64,000 nucleotides of DNA from Chitinophagaceae bacterium. GTDB taxonomy: Bacteria; Bacteroidota; Bacteroidia; Chitinophagales; Chitinophagaceae. The DNA lies in assembly GCA_024707305.1 (NCBI GenBank), contig JANPZZ010000009.1, positions 62,001 through 126,000 of the forward strand. Direction: 5' to 3'. The translations under genes were made by a program, and so were the position numbers. Every line of letters begins with the position of its first letter. The stretch's first letter is position 1. Of this stretch, positions 1 to 8,740 are shown one piece after another. The notes beneath the pieces are model-generated. The model made no database searches. It was not told the DNA's origin and saw only the letters and a list, made by a program, of their open reading frames with translations.

Positions 1-713
1 ACCTCGCCCGCGTAGTGGAAGCTGTGATTGCTGCGGGGGCTACTGTTGTAAATATTCCTGATACTACCGGCTATTGCCTGCCACACCAGTATGGTGAAAA
101 AATTGCTTACCTCGTTAATAATGTACCCAACATCGACAAAGCAATTATCTCTTGTCATTGCCATAACGATCTTGGACTTGCAACAGCTAATTCCATTTCA
201 GGTGTTTTAAGTGGTGCACGTCAGATTGAGTGTACCATCAATGGACTTGGTGAAAGAGCAGGTAATACTTCGCTGGAAGAAGTGGTGATGATTTTGAAAC
301 AACACCACACGCTGGGTTATTATACCAACATCCAGACAAAAATGTTGAACCCGATTAGCCGCCAGGTTTCAGATACGATGCGTATGCCTGTACAGGCGAA
401 CAAAGCCATTGTGGGAAGCAACGCATTTTCACATTCGTCGGGTATTCACCAGGATGGATTCCTGAAAGATTCTCTCACTTACGAAATCATCGCGCCTGAA
501 GAAGTGGGTGCCGACGGTTCACGCATTGTGTTAACTGCCCGCAGTGGACGGTCAGCACTCGCACACCGTTTCCATTTACTGGGCTTCCAGTTTAACCGCA
601 ACGACGTAGATACGCTCTACGCAGAATTTTTGAAAATAGCCGATAGAAAAAAAGAAGTCGAAAACGAAGACCTGCAGTTGTTGGCCAAAACATACCAGGC
701 CGTACCAGCTTAA
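1..713 (+). CDS. leuA: 2-isopropylmalate synthase, C-terminal part (5' end outside window)
   Basis: LeuA condenses acetyl-CoA with 2-oxoisovalerate, the first committed step of leucine synthesis. The reading frame is open from base 3, so the gene starts before the window; about 237 residues are visible. They carry the end of the HMGL-like TIM barrel, with the metal-binding HCHNDLGLA motif and the GLGERAGN motif, followed by the linker with SSGIHQDG. The protein stops soon after this subdomain and shows no room for the roughly 120-residue C-terminal allosteric domain (LeuA_dimer) that gives leucine feedback in long LeuA proteins. This looks like a short-form LeuA. It is followed 21 bases later by leuC on the same strand. 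Identification is firm; lack of feedback control is inferred. Confidence 0.95.
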   Translation, partial: LARVVEAVIAAGATVVNIPDTTGYCLPHQYGEKIAYLVNNVPNIDKAIISCHCHNDLGLATANSISGVLSGARQIECTINGLGERAGNTSLEEVVMILKQHHTLGYYTNIQTKMLNPISRQVSDTMRMPVQANKAIVGSNAFSHSSGIHQDGFLKDSLTYEIIAPEEVGADGSRIVLTARSGRSALAHRFHLLGFQFNRNDVDTLYAEFLKIADRKKEVENEDLQLLAKTYQAVPA

Positions 714-734
714 CAGGAAAACAAAAATTGAAGA

Positions 735-2150
735 ATGGGAAAAACATTATTTGAGAAAATATGGGAGCGGCACGTTGTCAAGACCATTGATGGCGGGCCT
801 TCTGTATTATATATTGATAAACATTTTATTCATGAAGTAACCAGTCCACAGGCTTTTAATGGATTGAATAAACGGGGAATAAAAGTATTTCGTCCCCAAC
901 AGGTAGTTGCCACCGCCGATCACAATGTACCTACACTGAATCAACACCTGCCTATCCAGGAAGAACTCTCACGCAGACAGGTAGAAGCGCTGCATAAAAA
1001 CTGTGCAGAACATGGAATAGAACTTTACGGATTAGGGCATCGCTACCAGGGCATCGTTCACGTTATTGGCCCCGAACTGGGAATTACGCAGCCCGGAATG
1101 ACCATCGTATGTGGTGACAGCCACACTTCTACCCATGGCGCATTCGGAAGTATCGCCTTTGGCATTGGTACCAGCGAAGTTGAAATGGTAATGGCAACGC
1201 AATGTCTTATGCAAAGCATGCCTAAGCTGATGCGTATTAATATTGAAGGAAAACTGAAACCCGGTGTTGTCAGCAAAGACATCGTGTTATATATCCTTTC
1301 AAAGATAACTGCAAGCGGTGCTACTGGATATGCAGTAGAATTTGCAGGATCTGCCATTCGTGAACTCTCGATGGAAGCCCGCATGACCATTTGCAACATG
1401 AGTATAGAAATGGGTGCACGTTGTGGTATGATTGCACCCGACGTTACCACGATCAATTATATCAAAGGTCGCGAGTTTGCCCCAAAAGGTGAAGAATGGA
1501 ATGAGCAACTGAAATACTGGAAATCGTTATTCACAGATAGCGATGCTGTTTTTGATAAAGAGATCACACTGGTAGCTGAAGATATAGAACCCATGATTAC
1601 ATACGGCACCAACCCTGGAATGGGAATTGGCGTAAGTGGTCATGTTCCTGCTTTAAACGAAGTAGAGGAAAACGAAAAAGTTTCATTTCAGAAGTCTATC
1701 AACTATATGGGACTGCAAGCCGGCGCACCAATCAAAGGCCAAAAAGTTGATTATGTCTTTATCGGCAGCTGTACGAATTCGCGCATAGAAGATTTGCGTA
1801 TGGTGGCAAGTTTTGTAAAAGGAAAACAAAAAGCTTCTGATGTGGAAGTATGGGTTGTTCCTGGCAGCAAGCAGGTTGAGAAGCAGGCGAAAGAAGAAGG
1901 CATCGATCGCGTGTTTGAAGAGGCTGGCTTTTTACTGCGCCAACCGGGTTGCTCTGCATGCCTTGGTATGAATGAAGATAAAATCCCCGCAGGTAAATAT
2001 TGCATCTCCACCAGCAACCGCAATTTCGAAGGAAGGCAGGGACCGAACGCAAGAACATTCCTCGCAAGCCCACTTACAGCAGCACTTGCAGCCATCACAG
2101 GAAAAGTGGGAGACGTACGGGAATACTATCACGAAAATGTGGAGATGTGA
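735..2150 (+). CDS. leuC: 3-isopropylmalate dehydratase large subunit
   Basis: LeuC is the [4Fe-4S] aconitase-family catalytic subunit that isomerises 2- to 3-isopropylmalate with LeuD. It has 471 residues, the normal bacterial length. The three iron-sulfur cysteines are visible: one in IGSCTNSR (about residue 346) and two in GCSACLGM (about 406 and 409). The [13 protein letters not shown] motif lies in the N-terminal third. The ATG at 735 follows leuA by 21 bases. The stop codon (2148-2150) lies inside an octamer tandem array (2134-2240), so the last codons (Asn-Val-Glu-Met) already belong to the repeat. It is the third gene-order element of leuA-leuC-leuD-leuB. Confidence 0.97.
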   Translation: MGKTLFEKIWERHVVKTIDGGPSVLYIDKHFIHEVTSPQAFNGLNKRGIKVFRPQQVVATADHNVPTLNQHLPIQEELSRRQVEALHKNCAEHGIELYGLGHRYQGIVHVIGPELGITQPGMTIVCGDSHTSTHGAFGSIAFGIGTSEVEMVMATQCLMQSMPKLMRINIEGKLKPGVVSKDIVLYILSKITASGATGYAVEFAGSAIRELSMEARMTICNMSIEMGARCGMIAPDVTTINYIKGREFAPKGEEWNEQLKYWKSLFTDSDAVFDKEITLVAEDIEPMITYGTNPGMGIGVSGHVPALNEVEENEKVSFQKSINYMGLQAGAPIKGQKVDYVFIGSCTNSRIEDLRMVASFVKGKQKASDVEVWVVPGSKQVEKQAKEEGIDRVFEEAGFLLRQPGCSACLGMNEDKIPAGKYCISTSNRNFEGRQGPNARTFLASPLTAALAAITGKVGDVREYYHENVEM

Positions 2151-2240
2151 CAATGTGAAAATGTGGAAATGTGACAATGTGGAAATGTGAAAATGTGACA
2201 ATGTGGAAATGTGGAAGTGTGAAAATGGAAATGCGACAAT
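2134..2240 (+). repeat. degenerate octamer tandem array (AAATGTGR / CAATGTGG units)
   Basis: About thirteen imperfect copies of an 8-base unit (aaatgtgg, aaatgtga, caatgtgg) fill the gap between leuC and leuD. The array begins inside the last codons of leuC and contains its TGA stop. There is no inverted partner here. Similar units recur at 47881 and 53562. Confidence 0.9.
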
Positions 2241-2256
2241 AAGTAACAATTAATTT

Positions 2257-2859
2257 ATGGGCAAAGAGATAAATATCATTCATTCAACAGCGGTACCACT
2301 CAATATTGAGAATGTGGACACCGACCAGATTATTCCTGCGCGATTCCTGAAAGCCACGAGCCGGGAAGGTTTTGGTAAAAATTTATTCCGTGACTGGCGA
2401 TTTGCCAATGATGACGAGAATCAACCAAAATCGGACTTCGTTTTAAACAACCCGACTTACAGCGGAAAGATATTGATCGCTGCAAAAAACTTCGGGTGTG
2501 GTAGTAGTCGTGAACACGCAGCCTGGGCCATCAAAGATGCAGGCTTCGACGTAGTAGTGAGCAGTTTTTTTGCTGATATCTTTAAAAACAACGCGCTTAA
2601 TAACTTCCTGCTTCCTGTAACTGTTAGCGACGATTTTTTACAAAAACTTTTTGCAGCTGCAGAAAAAGATCCATCCGTAGTAATTGAAGTAAATCTTCAG
2701 GAACAATCTATTTCAATCGCAGGCACCAGCGATCGTGAAAATTTCGATATTAACAGTTATAAAAAAACATGTCTGCTGAATGGTTATGATGATATTGATT
2801 ATCTCATCAGCATGCGTGAAGAAATTGAAGCATTCGAAAAACAAAACGTGCCGGCCTGA
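2257..2859 (+). CDS. leuD: 3-isopropylmalate dehydratase small subunit
   Basis: LeuD is the swivel-domain subunit that closes over the LeuC active site. It has 200 residues, normal length. The diagnostic [13 protein letters not shown] segment lies near residue 20 and the substrate-loop signature [12 protein letters not shown] near residue 83. The ATG at 2257 lies about 17 bases beyond the end of the octamer array, so the leuC-leuD gap (106 bases) is almost wholly repeat. leuB follows after 15 bases. Co-transcription with the other leu genes is inferred from strand and spacing. Confidence 0.96.
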   Translation: MGKEINIIHSTAVPLNIENVDTDQIIPARFLKATSREGFGKNLFRDWRFANDDENQPKSDFVLNNPTYSGKILIAAKNFGCGSSREHAAWAIKDAGFDVVVSSFFADIFKNNALNNFLLPVTVSDDFLQKLFAAAEKDPSVVIEVNLQEQSISIAGTSDRENFDINSYKKTCLLNGYDDIDYLISMREEIEAFEKQNVPA

Positions 2860-2874
2860 TCCGGCAATCTCTAT

Positions 2875-3990
2875 ATGAAGAAAACTATAGCCATAATTGA
2901 AGGTGATGGAATCGGTCCTGAAGTAACCCGTCAATCCGTTCGCATTCTGAACACGATTGCTGAATCATTTAATCATGAATTTTCTTATCGTTATTGCCTC
3001 ATGGGTGCTGACGCGATTGACAAAACAGGATCTCCCCTTCCCGATGAAACAATTGACATTTGCCTGAACAGTGATGCCATACTATTTGGCGCCATTGGAC
3101 ATCCCAAATACGACAATGATCCCAATGCAAAAGTTCGACCTGAACAGGGCTTGCTGAAACTGCGTAAATCATTGCAGTTGTTTGCAAACATTCGCCCTGT
3201 TGCAACTTATTCTGCACTGCAACATCTTTCGCCATTAAAAGCGAAAAATCTTGAAGGCGTAGACTTTATTATTTACCGTGAATTAACTGGCGGTATATAT
3301 TTTGGTAAAAAAGAATTATCAGAAGATGGATTAAGTGCCATCGACGAATGTACCTACAACATTACTGAAATTGAAAGGATTGCTCACCTTGCATTCCAGG
3401 CTGCACAAAAACGCAGGAAGAAACTTACGCTGGTAGATAAAGCCAACGTACTTGAAACATCCCGTCTCTGGCGCAAAGCAGTGAAAGACCTGGCTTCGCA
3501 ATATGAAGATGTGACTGTGGACTTTCTTTTCGTTGATAATGCCGCTATGCAAATCATCCTGAATCCTGCACAGTTTGATGTAATCCTCACAGAAAATATG
3601 TTTGGCGATATCATCAGCGATGAAGCAAGCGTAATCAGCGGATCGCTCGGATTGTTGCCATCAGCAAGCATCGGTAATGGCTCGGCATTATTTGAACCCA
3701 TTCACGGTTCATATCCACAAGCCGCAGGAAAAGATATTGCCAACCCCCTCGGTTCTATTTTATCTGCAGCAATGTTGCTCGATCATTTTGAACTAAATGA
3801 AGAAGCAACATTGATTCGTGAAGCGGTAAACTGGACATTACAAAATGGATTTGTTACTAAAGACATCGATCCCGTTAATTTCTATTTCACAAACACCATA
3901 GGCGAACTGATTAGTGATTACGTAAGCGGAAAAATTCCCGGATCTGTTAAACAGGAGAATATCGAACTGCGTAAATCCACAATCATTTAG
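2875..3990 (+). CDS. leuB: 3-isopropylmalate dehydrogenase
   Basis: LeuB oxidatively decarboxylates 3-isopropylmalate with NAD+, giving the leucine precursor 2-oxoisocaproate. It has 371 residues. The family start IAIIEGDGIGPEV, the RELTGGIYFG segment, the LVDKANVLETS motif, the metal-binding aspartates around ENMFGDIISDEAS and the NAD-binding EPIHGSYPQ motif are all present. It is the last leu gene and is followed at once by a hairpin (3995-4022) and then by the ilv attenuator, so leu and ilv transcription probably separate here. Confidence 0.97.
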   Translation: MKKTIAIIEGDGIGPEVTRQSVRILNTIAESFNHEFSYRYCLMGADAIDKTGSPLPDETIDICLNSDAILFGAIGHPKYDNDPNAKVRPEQGLLKLRKSLQLFANIRPVATYSALQHLSPLKAKNLEGVDFIIYRELTGGIYFGKKELSEDGLSAIDECTYNITEIERIAHLAFQAAQKRRKKLTLVDKANVLETSRLWRKAVKDLASQYEDVTVDFLFVDNAAMQIILNPAQFDVILTENMFGDIISDEASVISGSLGLLPSASIGNGSALFEPIHGSYPQAAGKDIANPLGSILSAAMLLDHFELNEEATLIREAVNWTLQNGFVTKDIDPVNFYFTNTIGELISDYVSGKIPGSVKQENIELRKSTII

Positions 3991-3994
3991 CGAG

Positions 3995-4022
3995 TTTGGT
4001 ACAAACGCGTGTTTGAACCAAA
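3995..4022 (+). other. hairpin directly after leuB
   Basis: TTTGGT (3995-4000) pairs with ACCAAA (4017-4022) and CAAAC (4002-4006) with GTTTG (4011-4015), around a GCGT loop with one A-A mismatch. It lies 5 bases after the leuB stop. On the + strand it is followed by A residues, not a U-run, so it is not a typical intrinsic terminator. It may mark or protect the 3' end of the leu mRNA. Confidence 0.5.
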
Positions 4023-4042
4023 GAAAAAAATCCACCCTTCAG

Positions 4043-4072
4043 TTCTTTTTAAACTAGTGAGGCGTATATTTA
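4043..4072 (+). promoter_or_regulatory. candidate Bacteroidota-type promoter for the ilv leader
   Basis: TATATTTA at 4065-4072 matches the -7 consensus TAnnTTTG except for the last base. TTC at 4043-4045, 19 bases upstream, approximates the -33 TTG. Transcription would begin near 4079, leaving a very short untranslated lead before the leader peptide ATG at 4086. Inference from consensus only. Confidence 0.35.
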
Positions 4073-4085
4073 CGGTATACATCTC

Positions 4086-4193
4086 ATGAAGCAAAACAGC
4101 AGATATAGTATTTCACACATCGTTACCAATGTCATTATTGTGGTGGTGATTATTATTATTCCTGCAACGCACGGAGGTGGATTCACTTTGTAA
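4086..4193 (+). CDS. ilv operon leader peptide (attenuation control), 35 aa
   Basis: A 35-codon ORF too short for ordinary gene calling lies between leuB and ilvD. Residues 9-25 contain 8 isoleucines and 5 valines, with an unbroken run VIIVVVIIII at 16-25 followed by Pro. This composition matches the Ile/Val-rich leader peptide of the E. coli ilvGMEDA operon, which also has a Val-Ile run ending in Pro and a Gly-containing tail. The codon run ends at 4160. An antiterminator arm lies at 4173-4180, the stop is at 4191-4193 and an intrinsic terminator begins at 4219. By the classical model, ribosomes stalling for charged Ile or Val tRNA would free the antiterminator arm and let transcription enter ilvD. 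The peptide itself probably has no other function. Confidence 0.8.
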   Translation: MKQNSRYSISHIVTNVIIVVVIIIIPATHGGGFTL

Positions 4194-4227
4194 TTAAGAA
4201 ATTAAGATAACAAAAAAAGCCCGCCTC
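4173..4227 (+). promoter_or_regulatory. antiterminator arms of the ilv attenuator
   Basis: GGAGGTGG (4173-4180), inside the end of the leader ORF, can pair with CCGCCTCT (4221-4228), including G-U pairs. The second segment is also the 5' arm of the terminator, so the two structures exclude each other. A ribosome stalled on the Ile/Val codons (up to 4160) would leave 4173-4180 free. One reaching the stop at 4191 would cover it. Pairing checked by eye. Confidence 0.65.
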
Positions 4228-4246
4228 TTTCAAAGGCGGGTTTTTT
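4219..4246 (+). terminator. intrinsic terminator of the ilv attenuator
   Basis: CCCGCCT (4220-4226) pairs with AGGCGGG (4234-4240) around CTTTCAA, preceded by a run of A and followed by six T (4241-4246). It lies 26 bases after the leader-peptide stop and 78 bases before ilvD, so it must be read through for ilv expression. Confidence 0.85.
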
Positions 4247-4323
4247 GTTTTGGGTAGACAGAATTTAAATAGTAATGAACAATAGAGCACATTATTTCTA
4301 ACTGAAAAATTTGTTGAAGCCAG

Positions 4324-6003
4324 ATGGAGTTGAATAAATATAGCAAGTTAATTACACAGGATCCAACGCAACCGGCTGCACAGGCAATGTTGTACGGCAT
4401 AGGATTAACGGAAGAAGATCTGAAGAAAGCACAGGTAGGTATTGTAAGCATGGGTTATGATGGCAACACCTGCAATATGCATTTGAACGATCTGGCGAAA
4501 GTGGTGAAGACTTCTGTTTGGGATAATGATCTTGTTGGTCTCATATTTAACACGATCGGTGTAAGCGATGGTATTAGCAATGGTACCGACGGCATGCGCT
4601 ATTCACTGGTAAGCCGCGATATCATTGCCGACAGTATTGAAACCGTGTGCGGCGCACAATATTATGATGGACTGATTGCAATTCCAGGTTGTGATAAAAA
4701 CATGCCCGGAAGTGTAATTGCGATGGGGCGTTTAAATCGTCCTGCAATTATGCTGTATGGTGGCACAATTGCCCCCGGTCATTACAATGGACAGGACCTG
4801 AACATCATCAGTGCATTTGAAGCGTTGGGACAAAAACTCGCCGGACAATTAGAGGAAGCAGATTTTAAAGCGATTGTAAAAAACAGCTGTCCCGGTGCAG
4901 GTGCATGTGGTGGCATGTATACCGCTAATACAATGGCTTCTGCAATTGAAGCGCTGGGTATGAGTTTACCATACTCATCATCCAACCCTGCGCTGAGCGA
5001 AGACAAACAGAAAGAATGTCGTGAAGCGGGTAAAGCTATCCGTCTGTTATTAGAAAAAGATATCAAACCGTCAGATATCATGACACGTGAGGCATTTGAA
5101 AATGCCATTACCGTAATCATGGTGTTGGGCGGAAGTACAAATGCAGTTTTGCATATGCTGGCGATTGCCAGAAGTGTGGATGTTCCTTTAACGCAGGATG
5201 ATTTTCAAAAAATAAGTGATCGTGTACCAGTGCTTGCAGACTTTAAGCCTTCGGGTAAATACCTGATGCAGGATCTCCACAAATACGGCGGCGTGCCTGC
5301 AGTAATGAAATATCTTTTATCAAAAGGATTATTACATGGCGATTGTTTGACTGTAACCGGAAAAACCGTTTCAGAAAATCTGCAGGGTGTACCCGATCTG
5401 GATTTTGAAAAACAGGATATCATTTATCCTTTGGAAAACCCGCTGAAAAAAACAGGACATCTGCAGATTCTTTATGGCAACCTTGCAGAGAAAGGAAGTG
5501 TTGCAAAAATCAGCGGAAAAGAAGGCGAAACTTTCGAAGGACCTGCCCGAGTGTTTGATGGAGAATTTGAATTGATTAATGGAATCAATTCCGGAAAAAT
5601 AAAAAAAGGTGATGTCGTCGTCATCCGTAACGTAGGACCCAAAGGCGCTCCCGGTATGCCCGAGATGTTGAAACCGACATCAGCAATTATCGGTGCCGGA
5701 TTAGGTAAATCAGTAGCATTAATTACTGATGGCCGCTTTAGTGGAGGCACGCACGGATTTGTTGTGGGTCATATCACACCCGAAGCATTTGATGGCGGCA
5801 CTATCGCTTTCGTACAGGATGATGACAAAATTTTGATTGATGCAGTTAATAACAGGATTGAACTGCTTGTTGAAAAATCAGAATTAGAAAAGAGAAAGCA
5901 GGCCTGGAAACAACCTGCCTTAAAAGCTCAAAAAGGTATTTTATTCAAATATGCAAAACATGTGAAGGATGCGTCGGAAGGTTGTGTAACCGACGAAGCC
6001 TGA
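4324..6003 (+). CDS. ilvD: dihydroxy-acid dehydratase
   Basis: IlvD dehydrates 2,3-dihydroxy-isovalerate and 2,3-dihydroxy-3-methylvalerate, the last shared step before transamination to Val and Ile. It has 559 residues, normal length. The Fe-S cluster cysteines are visible at about residues 50 (GNTCNMH), 123 (PGCDKNMPG) and 195 (GAGACGGM). The C-terminal signature [12 protein letters not shown] is intact. It is the first structural gene after the attenuator and is followed 18 bases later by ilvB. Expression is predicted to fall when Ile and Val are plentiful. Confidence 0.97.
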   Translation: MELNKYSKLITQDPTQPAAQAMLYGIGLTEEDLKKAQVGIVSMGYDGNTCNMHLNDLAKVVKTSVWDNDLVGLIFNTIGVSDGISNGTDGMRYSLVSRDIIADSIETVCGAQYYDGLIAIPGCDKNMPGSVIAMGRLNRPAIMLYGGTIAPGHYNGQDLNIISAFEALGQKLAGQLEEADFKAIVKNSCPGAGACGGMYTANTMASAIEALGMSLPYSSSNPALSEDKQKECREAGKAIRLLLEKDIKPSDIMTREAFENAITVIMVLGGSTNAVLHMLAIARSVDVPLTQDDFQKISDRVPVLADFKPSGKYLMQDLHKYGGVPAVMKYLLSKGLLHGDCLTVTGKTVSENLQGVPDLDFEKQDIIYPLENPLKKTGHLQILYGNLAEKGSVAKISGKEGETFEGPARVFDGEFELINGINSGKIKKGDVVVIRNVGPKGAPGMPEMLKPTSAIIGAGLGKSVALITDGRFSGGTHGFVVGHITPEAFDGGTIAFVQDDDKILIDAVNNRIELLVEKSELEKRKQAWKQPALKAQKGILFKYAKHVKDASEGCVTDEA

Positions 6004-6021
6004 TCTGATAAATAGATTATT

Positions 6022-7770
6022 ATGGAAACTCTGGCATTACAAAAAGAAGCAACCACGGTACAAACCACCACTACCATTTCAGGTAGCGAGGCAGTGTTAA
6101 AAGCATTACTCGCTGAAAAAGTGGATACCGTTTTCGGATATCCCGGTGGCGCCATCATGCCGATTTATGATGCATTGTACGATTACAATGACCGGCTGAA
6201 ACATATTCTTGTTCGCCACGAACAGGGCGCAATACATGCTGCCCAGGGTTACGCGCGTGTGTCGGGAAAAGTGGGTGTCGTATTTGCGACCAGCGGGCCA
6301 GGTGCTACCAACCTCGTTACAGGTTTGGCTGATGCCATGATCGACTCTACGCCGGTTGTGTGTATTACCGGGCAGGTATTTGCACACCTCCTGGGTACAG
6401 ATGCTTTCCAGGAAACCGATGTAATCAACATTACAACCCCGGTAACCAAATGGAATTACCAGGTAACGGATGCAACAGAAATTCCTTCGGTACTTGCAAA
6501 AGCATTTTACATCGCTGGAAGTGGTCGCCCCGGCCCTGTTGTTATCGACATCACTAAAAATGCGCAGCTGCAAATGTTCGAGTATGCGGGATATAAGCGC
6601 TGTGAACATATACGTAGTTATCGCCCCAAGCCAATTGTACGTAAAGAATATATTCAACAGGCGGCTCAACTGATTAACGGAGCTGAAAGACCTTTTATCA
6701 TCTTCGGCCAGGGCGTTGTACTAGGAAAAGCAGAAAAAGAATTTCTTCGTTTCGTAGAAAAATCAGGAATACCTGCCGCATGGACAATTATGGGTATGGG
6801 GGCCATTCCCACAGATCATCCACTTGCCGCCGGTATGCTGGGAATGCATGGTAATTATGGTCCAAATTTATTAACCAATGAATGCGATGTTTTAATCGCC
6901 ATCGGAATGCGATTTGATGATCGCGTAACGGGAAGACTGGATAAATATGCAAAACAGGCAAAGATTGTTCACCTGGATATCGATCCCGCGGAAATCGATA
7001 AAAATGTAAAAACAGCTGTGCCTGTTTGGGGCGATTGTAAAGAAACGCTTCCGCTATTGACAGAACTGATCGAGCAGAAAGTATATCCGCAATGGCTGCA
7101 ACGTTTTAAAGATTGCCAGGCGAAGGAAGACCAGAAAGTCATTCAGAACGAACTCCATCCTGCAGGTGATGTGATGACAATGGGTGAAGTATTGCGCAAT
7201 CTGAATGAACTCACCAATGGAGAAGCCATCATTGTTACAGATGTGGGCCAGCACCAGATGGTGGCCTGCCGTTATGCAAAAATGAATAACACGCGCAGCA
7301 ATGTAACAAGCGGTGGTTTAGGTACGATGGGATTTGCCCTGCCCGCAGCAATTGGTGCTGCTTATGGAGATCCTTCACGTACAACGGTTGCTATCATTGG
7401 TGATGGTGGTTTCCAGATGACACTGCAGGAACTCGGAACGATCATGCAATTCAAACCGAATGTAAAAATCATGATCCTTAATAACCAGTTCCTCGGAATG
7501 GTTCGTCAGTGGCAGGAATTGTTCCACCAACGTCGTTATTCATTTGTAGATATCACCAGCCCCGATTTTGTACAGGTAGCAAAAGGATTTGGCATACCCG
7601 GACAAAGCGTTAGCGATCGTAAAGATTTAAGATCAGCTCTGGAAACCATGATCAATGCAGATGGAAGTTACCTGCTTGAAGTGATGGTTGGTAAAGAAAA
7701 CAATGTATTTCCGATGGTTCCTCAGGGTCGCGGAGTGGCAGAGATTGTATTGGGTAGTGATGAAGTTTAG
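6022..7770 (+). CDS. ilvB: acetolactate synthase, large (catalytic) subunit
   Basis: This thiamine-diphosphate enzyme joins two pyruvates, or pyruvate and 2-oxobutyrate, at the entry to Val/Leu and Ile synthesis. It has 582 residues with the three expected domains: N-terminal TPP-binding (GYPGGAIMPIYDALY; catalytic Glu67 in RHEQGAIHAA), a central FAD-type domain, and a C-terminal TPP/metal domain (GDGGFQM near 460, then NNQFLGMVRQWQ). The first 25 or so residues are a family-variable lead. It sits between ilvD and the regulatory subunit ilvN, with 18- and 60-base gaps, and belongs to the attenuated ilv operon. Confidence 0.97.
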   Translation: METLALQKEATTVQTTTTISGSEAVLKALLAEKVDTVFGYPGGAIMPIYDALYDYNDRLKHILVRHEQGAIHAAQGYARVSGKVGVVFATSGPGATNLVTGLADAMIDSTPVVCITGQVFAHLLGTDAFQETDVINITTPVTKWNYQVTDATEIPSVLAKAFYIAGSGRPGPVVIDITKNAQLQMFEYAGYKRCEHIRSYRPKPIVRKEYIQQAAQLINGAERPFIIFGQGVVLGKAEKEFLRFVEKSGIPAAWTIMGMGAIPTDHPLAAGMLGMHGNYGPNLLTNECDVLIAIGMRFDDRVTGRLDKYAKQAKIVHLDIDPAEIDKNVKTAVPVWGDCKETLPLLTELIEQKVYPQWLQRFKDCQAKEDQKVIQNELHPAGDVMTMGEVLRNLNELTNGEAIIVTDVGQHQMVACRYAKMNNTRSNVTSGGLGTMGFALPAAIGAAYGDPSRTTVAIIGDGGFQMTLQELGTIMQFKPNVKIMILNNQFLGMVRQWQELFHQRRYSFVDITSPDFVQVAKGFGIPGQSVSDRKDLRSALETMINADGSYLLEVMVGKENNVFPMVPQGRGVAEIVLGSDEV

Positions 7771-7830
7771 ATAATAATTGACCTGGAAATCCCAAAGGAA
7801 AAATTCAAACAACAAATTAAAACGTGGGTA

Positions 7831-8421
7831 ATGTCAAAACAAGAATATACCATAACCGTTTACACCGAAAATCAGATTGGATTGCTCAATCGCATCGCCA
7901 TCATTTTTTCGCGTCGCAAAATAAATATTGATAGTCTCAATACTTCTCCATCAGAAGTAGACAGCGTACACCGGTTCACCATTGTAATCAATGAAACTGA
8001 AGAAGTAGTACGCAAACTCTGCCGCCAAATTGAAAAGCAGGTGGAAGTACTGAAAGCTTATTACAATACTGCGGACGAAATCGTTTGGCAGGAGCTCGCG
8101 CTCTATAAAGTACCAACAGAAGTTATCGCAGCCGAAGTAAAAGTAGAACGCTTATTGCGTGAACATGGTGCAAAAGCAGTAGTGATCAGAAAAGATTATA
8201 CAGTTTTTGAAGTTGCCGGACACCGTGAAGAGACGGATAAACTGATTCGCGTACTGGAACCATTTGGTTTAATCGAATTTGTTCGCAGCGGAAGAGTTGC
8301 GATTATCAAAGCAAGCGATGGTTTCCACGAAAAGTTAAAAGAATTCGAATACCGTGAGCCCGGGGAAGAAGCGATAGAAAATGAATATTTAGATCAGGGA
8401 GAGAAAGTTTTCACGATGTAG
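7831..8421 (+). CDS. ilvN: acetolactate synthase, small (regulatory) subunit
   Basis: The ACT-domain subunit that binds valine and controls IlvB. It has 196 residues: an N-terminal ACT domain (YTITVYTENQIGLLNRIAII), then the ALS_ss_C-like second domain (about 85-165). That is a little longer than the 160-170 residues common elsewhere, because of an acidic tail. The ATG at 7831 gives the standard beginning. The stop codon TAG at 8419-8421 sits at the edge of a GATG-type heptamer array. ilvC follows only after 320 bases filled with repeats. Confidence 0.95.
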   Translation: MSKQEYTITVYTENQIGLLNRIAIIFSRRKINIDSLNTSPSEVDSVHRFTIVINETEEVVRKLCRQIEKQVEVLKAYYNTADEIVWQELALYKVPTEVIAAEVKVERLLREHGAKAVVIRKDYTVFEVAGHREETDKLIRVLEPFGLIEFVRSGRVAIIKASDGFHEKLKEFEYREPGEEAIENEYLDQGEKVFTM

Positions 8422-8490
8422 ATGGGAGATGGGGGATGGTGGATGGTCGATGATCGATGATCGATGTCCGATGATCGATGGGGGATGGAG
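8414..8490 (+). repeat. degenerate heptamer array (GATGGGA / CGATGATC units) after ilvN
   Basis: Tandem units of the form gatgggn, gatgntc and cgatgatc begin in the last codons of ilvN and run about 75 bases. No inverted array is seen. It occupies the first quarter of the 320-base ilvN-ilvC gap. Confidence 0.85.
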
Positions 8491-8578
8491 AATTTTTGAC
8501 GTACTTTTCTAGCATCTGGAGGAATGCAATGTGGTCAAACGAAATAGACAGAGGACGCTAAATTGTTTTAACGAAATC

Positions 8579-8643
8579 CGTCCCGGAGGGACGGGATATC
8601 GGTAGCAAAAGACGCTCCTCATCAAATGAGTCCCGAAGGGACG
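8579..8643 (+). repeat. pair of REP-like palindromes in the ilvN-ilvC gap
   Basis: Two short palindromes of the same type, GTCCCGGAGGGAC (8580-8592) and GTCCCGAAGGGAC (8630-8642), lie 50 bases apart. They resemble dispersed REP-like hairpins seen in Bacteroidota intergenic DNA. The rest of 8491-8740 shows nothing further that I can name. Confidence 0.6.
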
Positions 8644-8740
8644 ACTTGTGGAACCAGGAAAACGATAGAGGATCGATGAAAATTGAACGACATTTTATTT
8701 TTAATTAACCATAAACTTTCAACAACTTAAAACAGATAAG

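Noticed and set aside
1932-2249. 105-residue minus-strand ORF with FHISTLSHFH repeats over the leuC end
   Set aside because: It is the translation of the octamer array on the opposite strand, not a gene.
8414-8490. Heptamer arrays as CRISPR repeats
   Set aside because: Units are 7-8 bases without unique spacers of 25-40 bases, and no cas genes are present.
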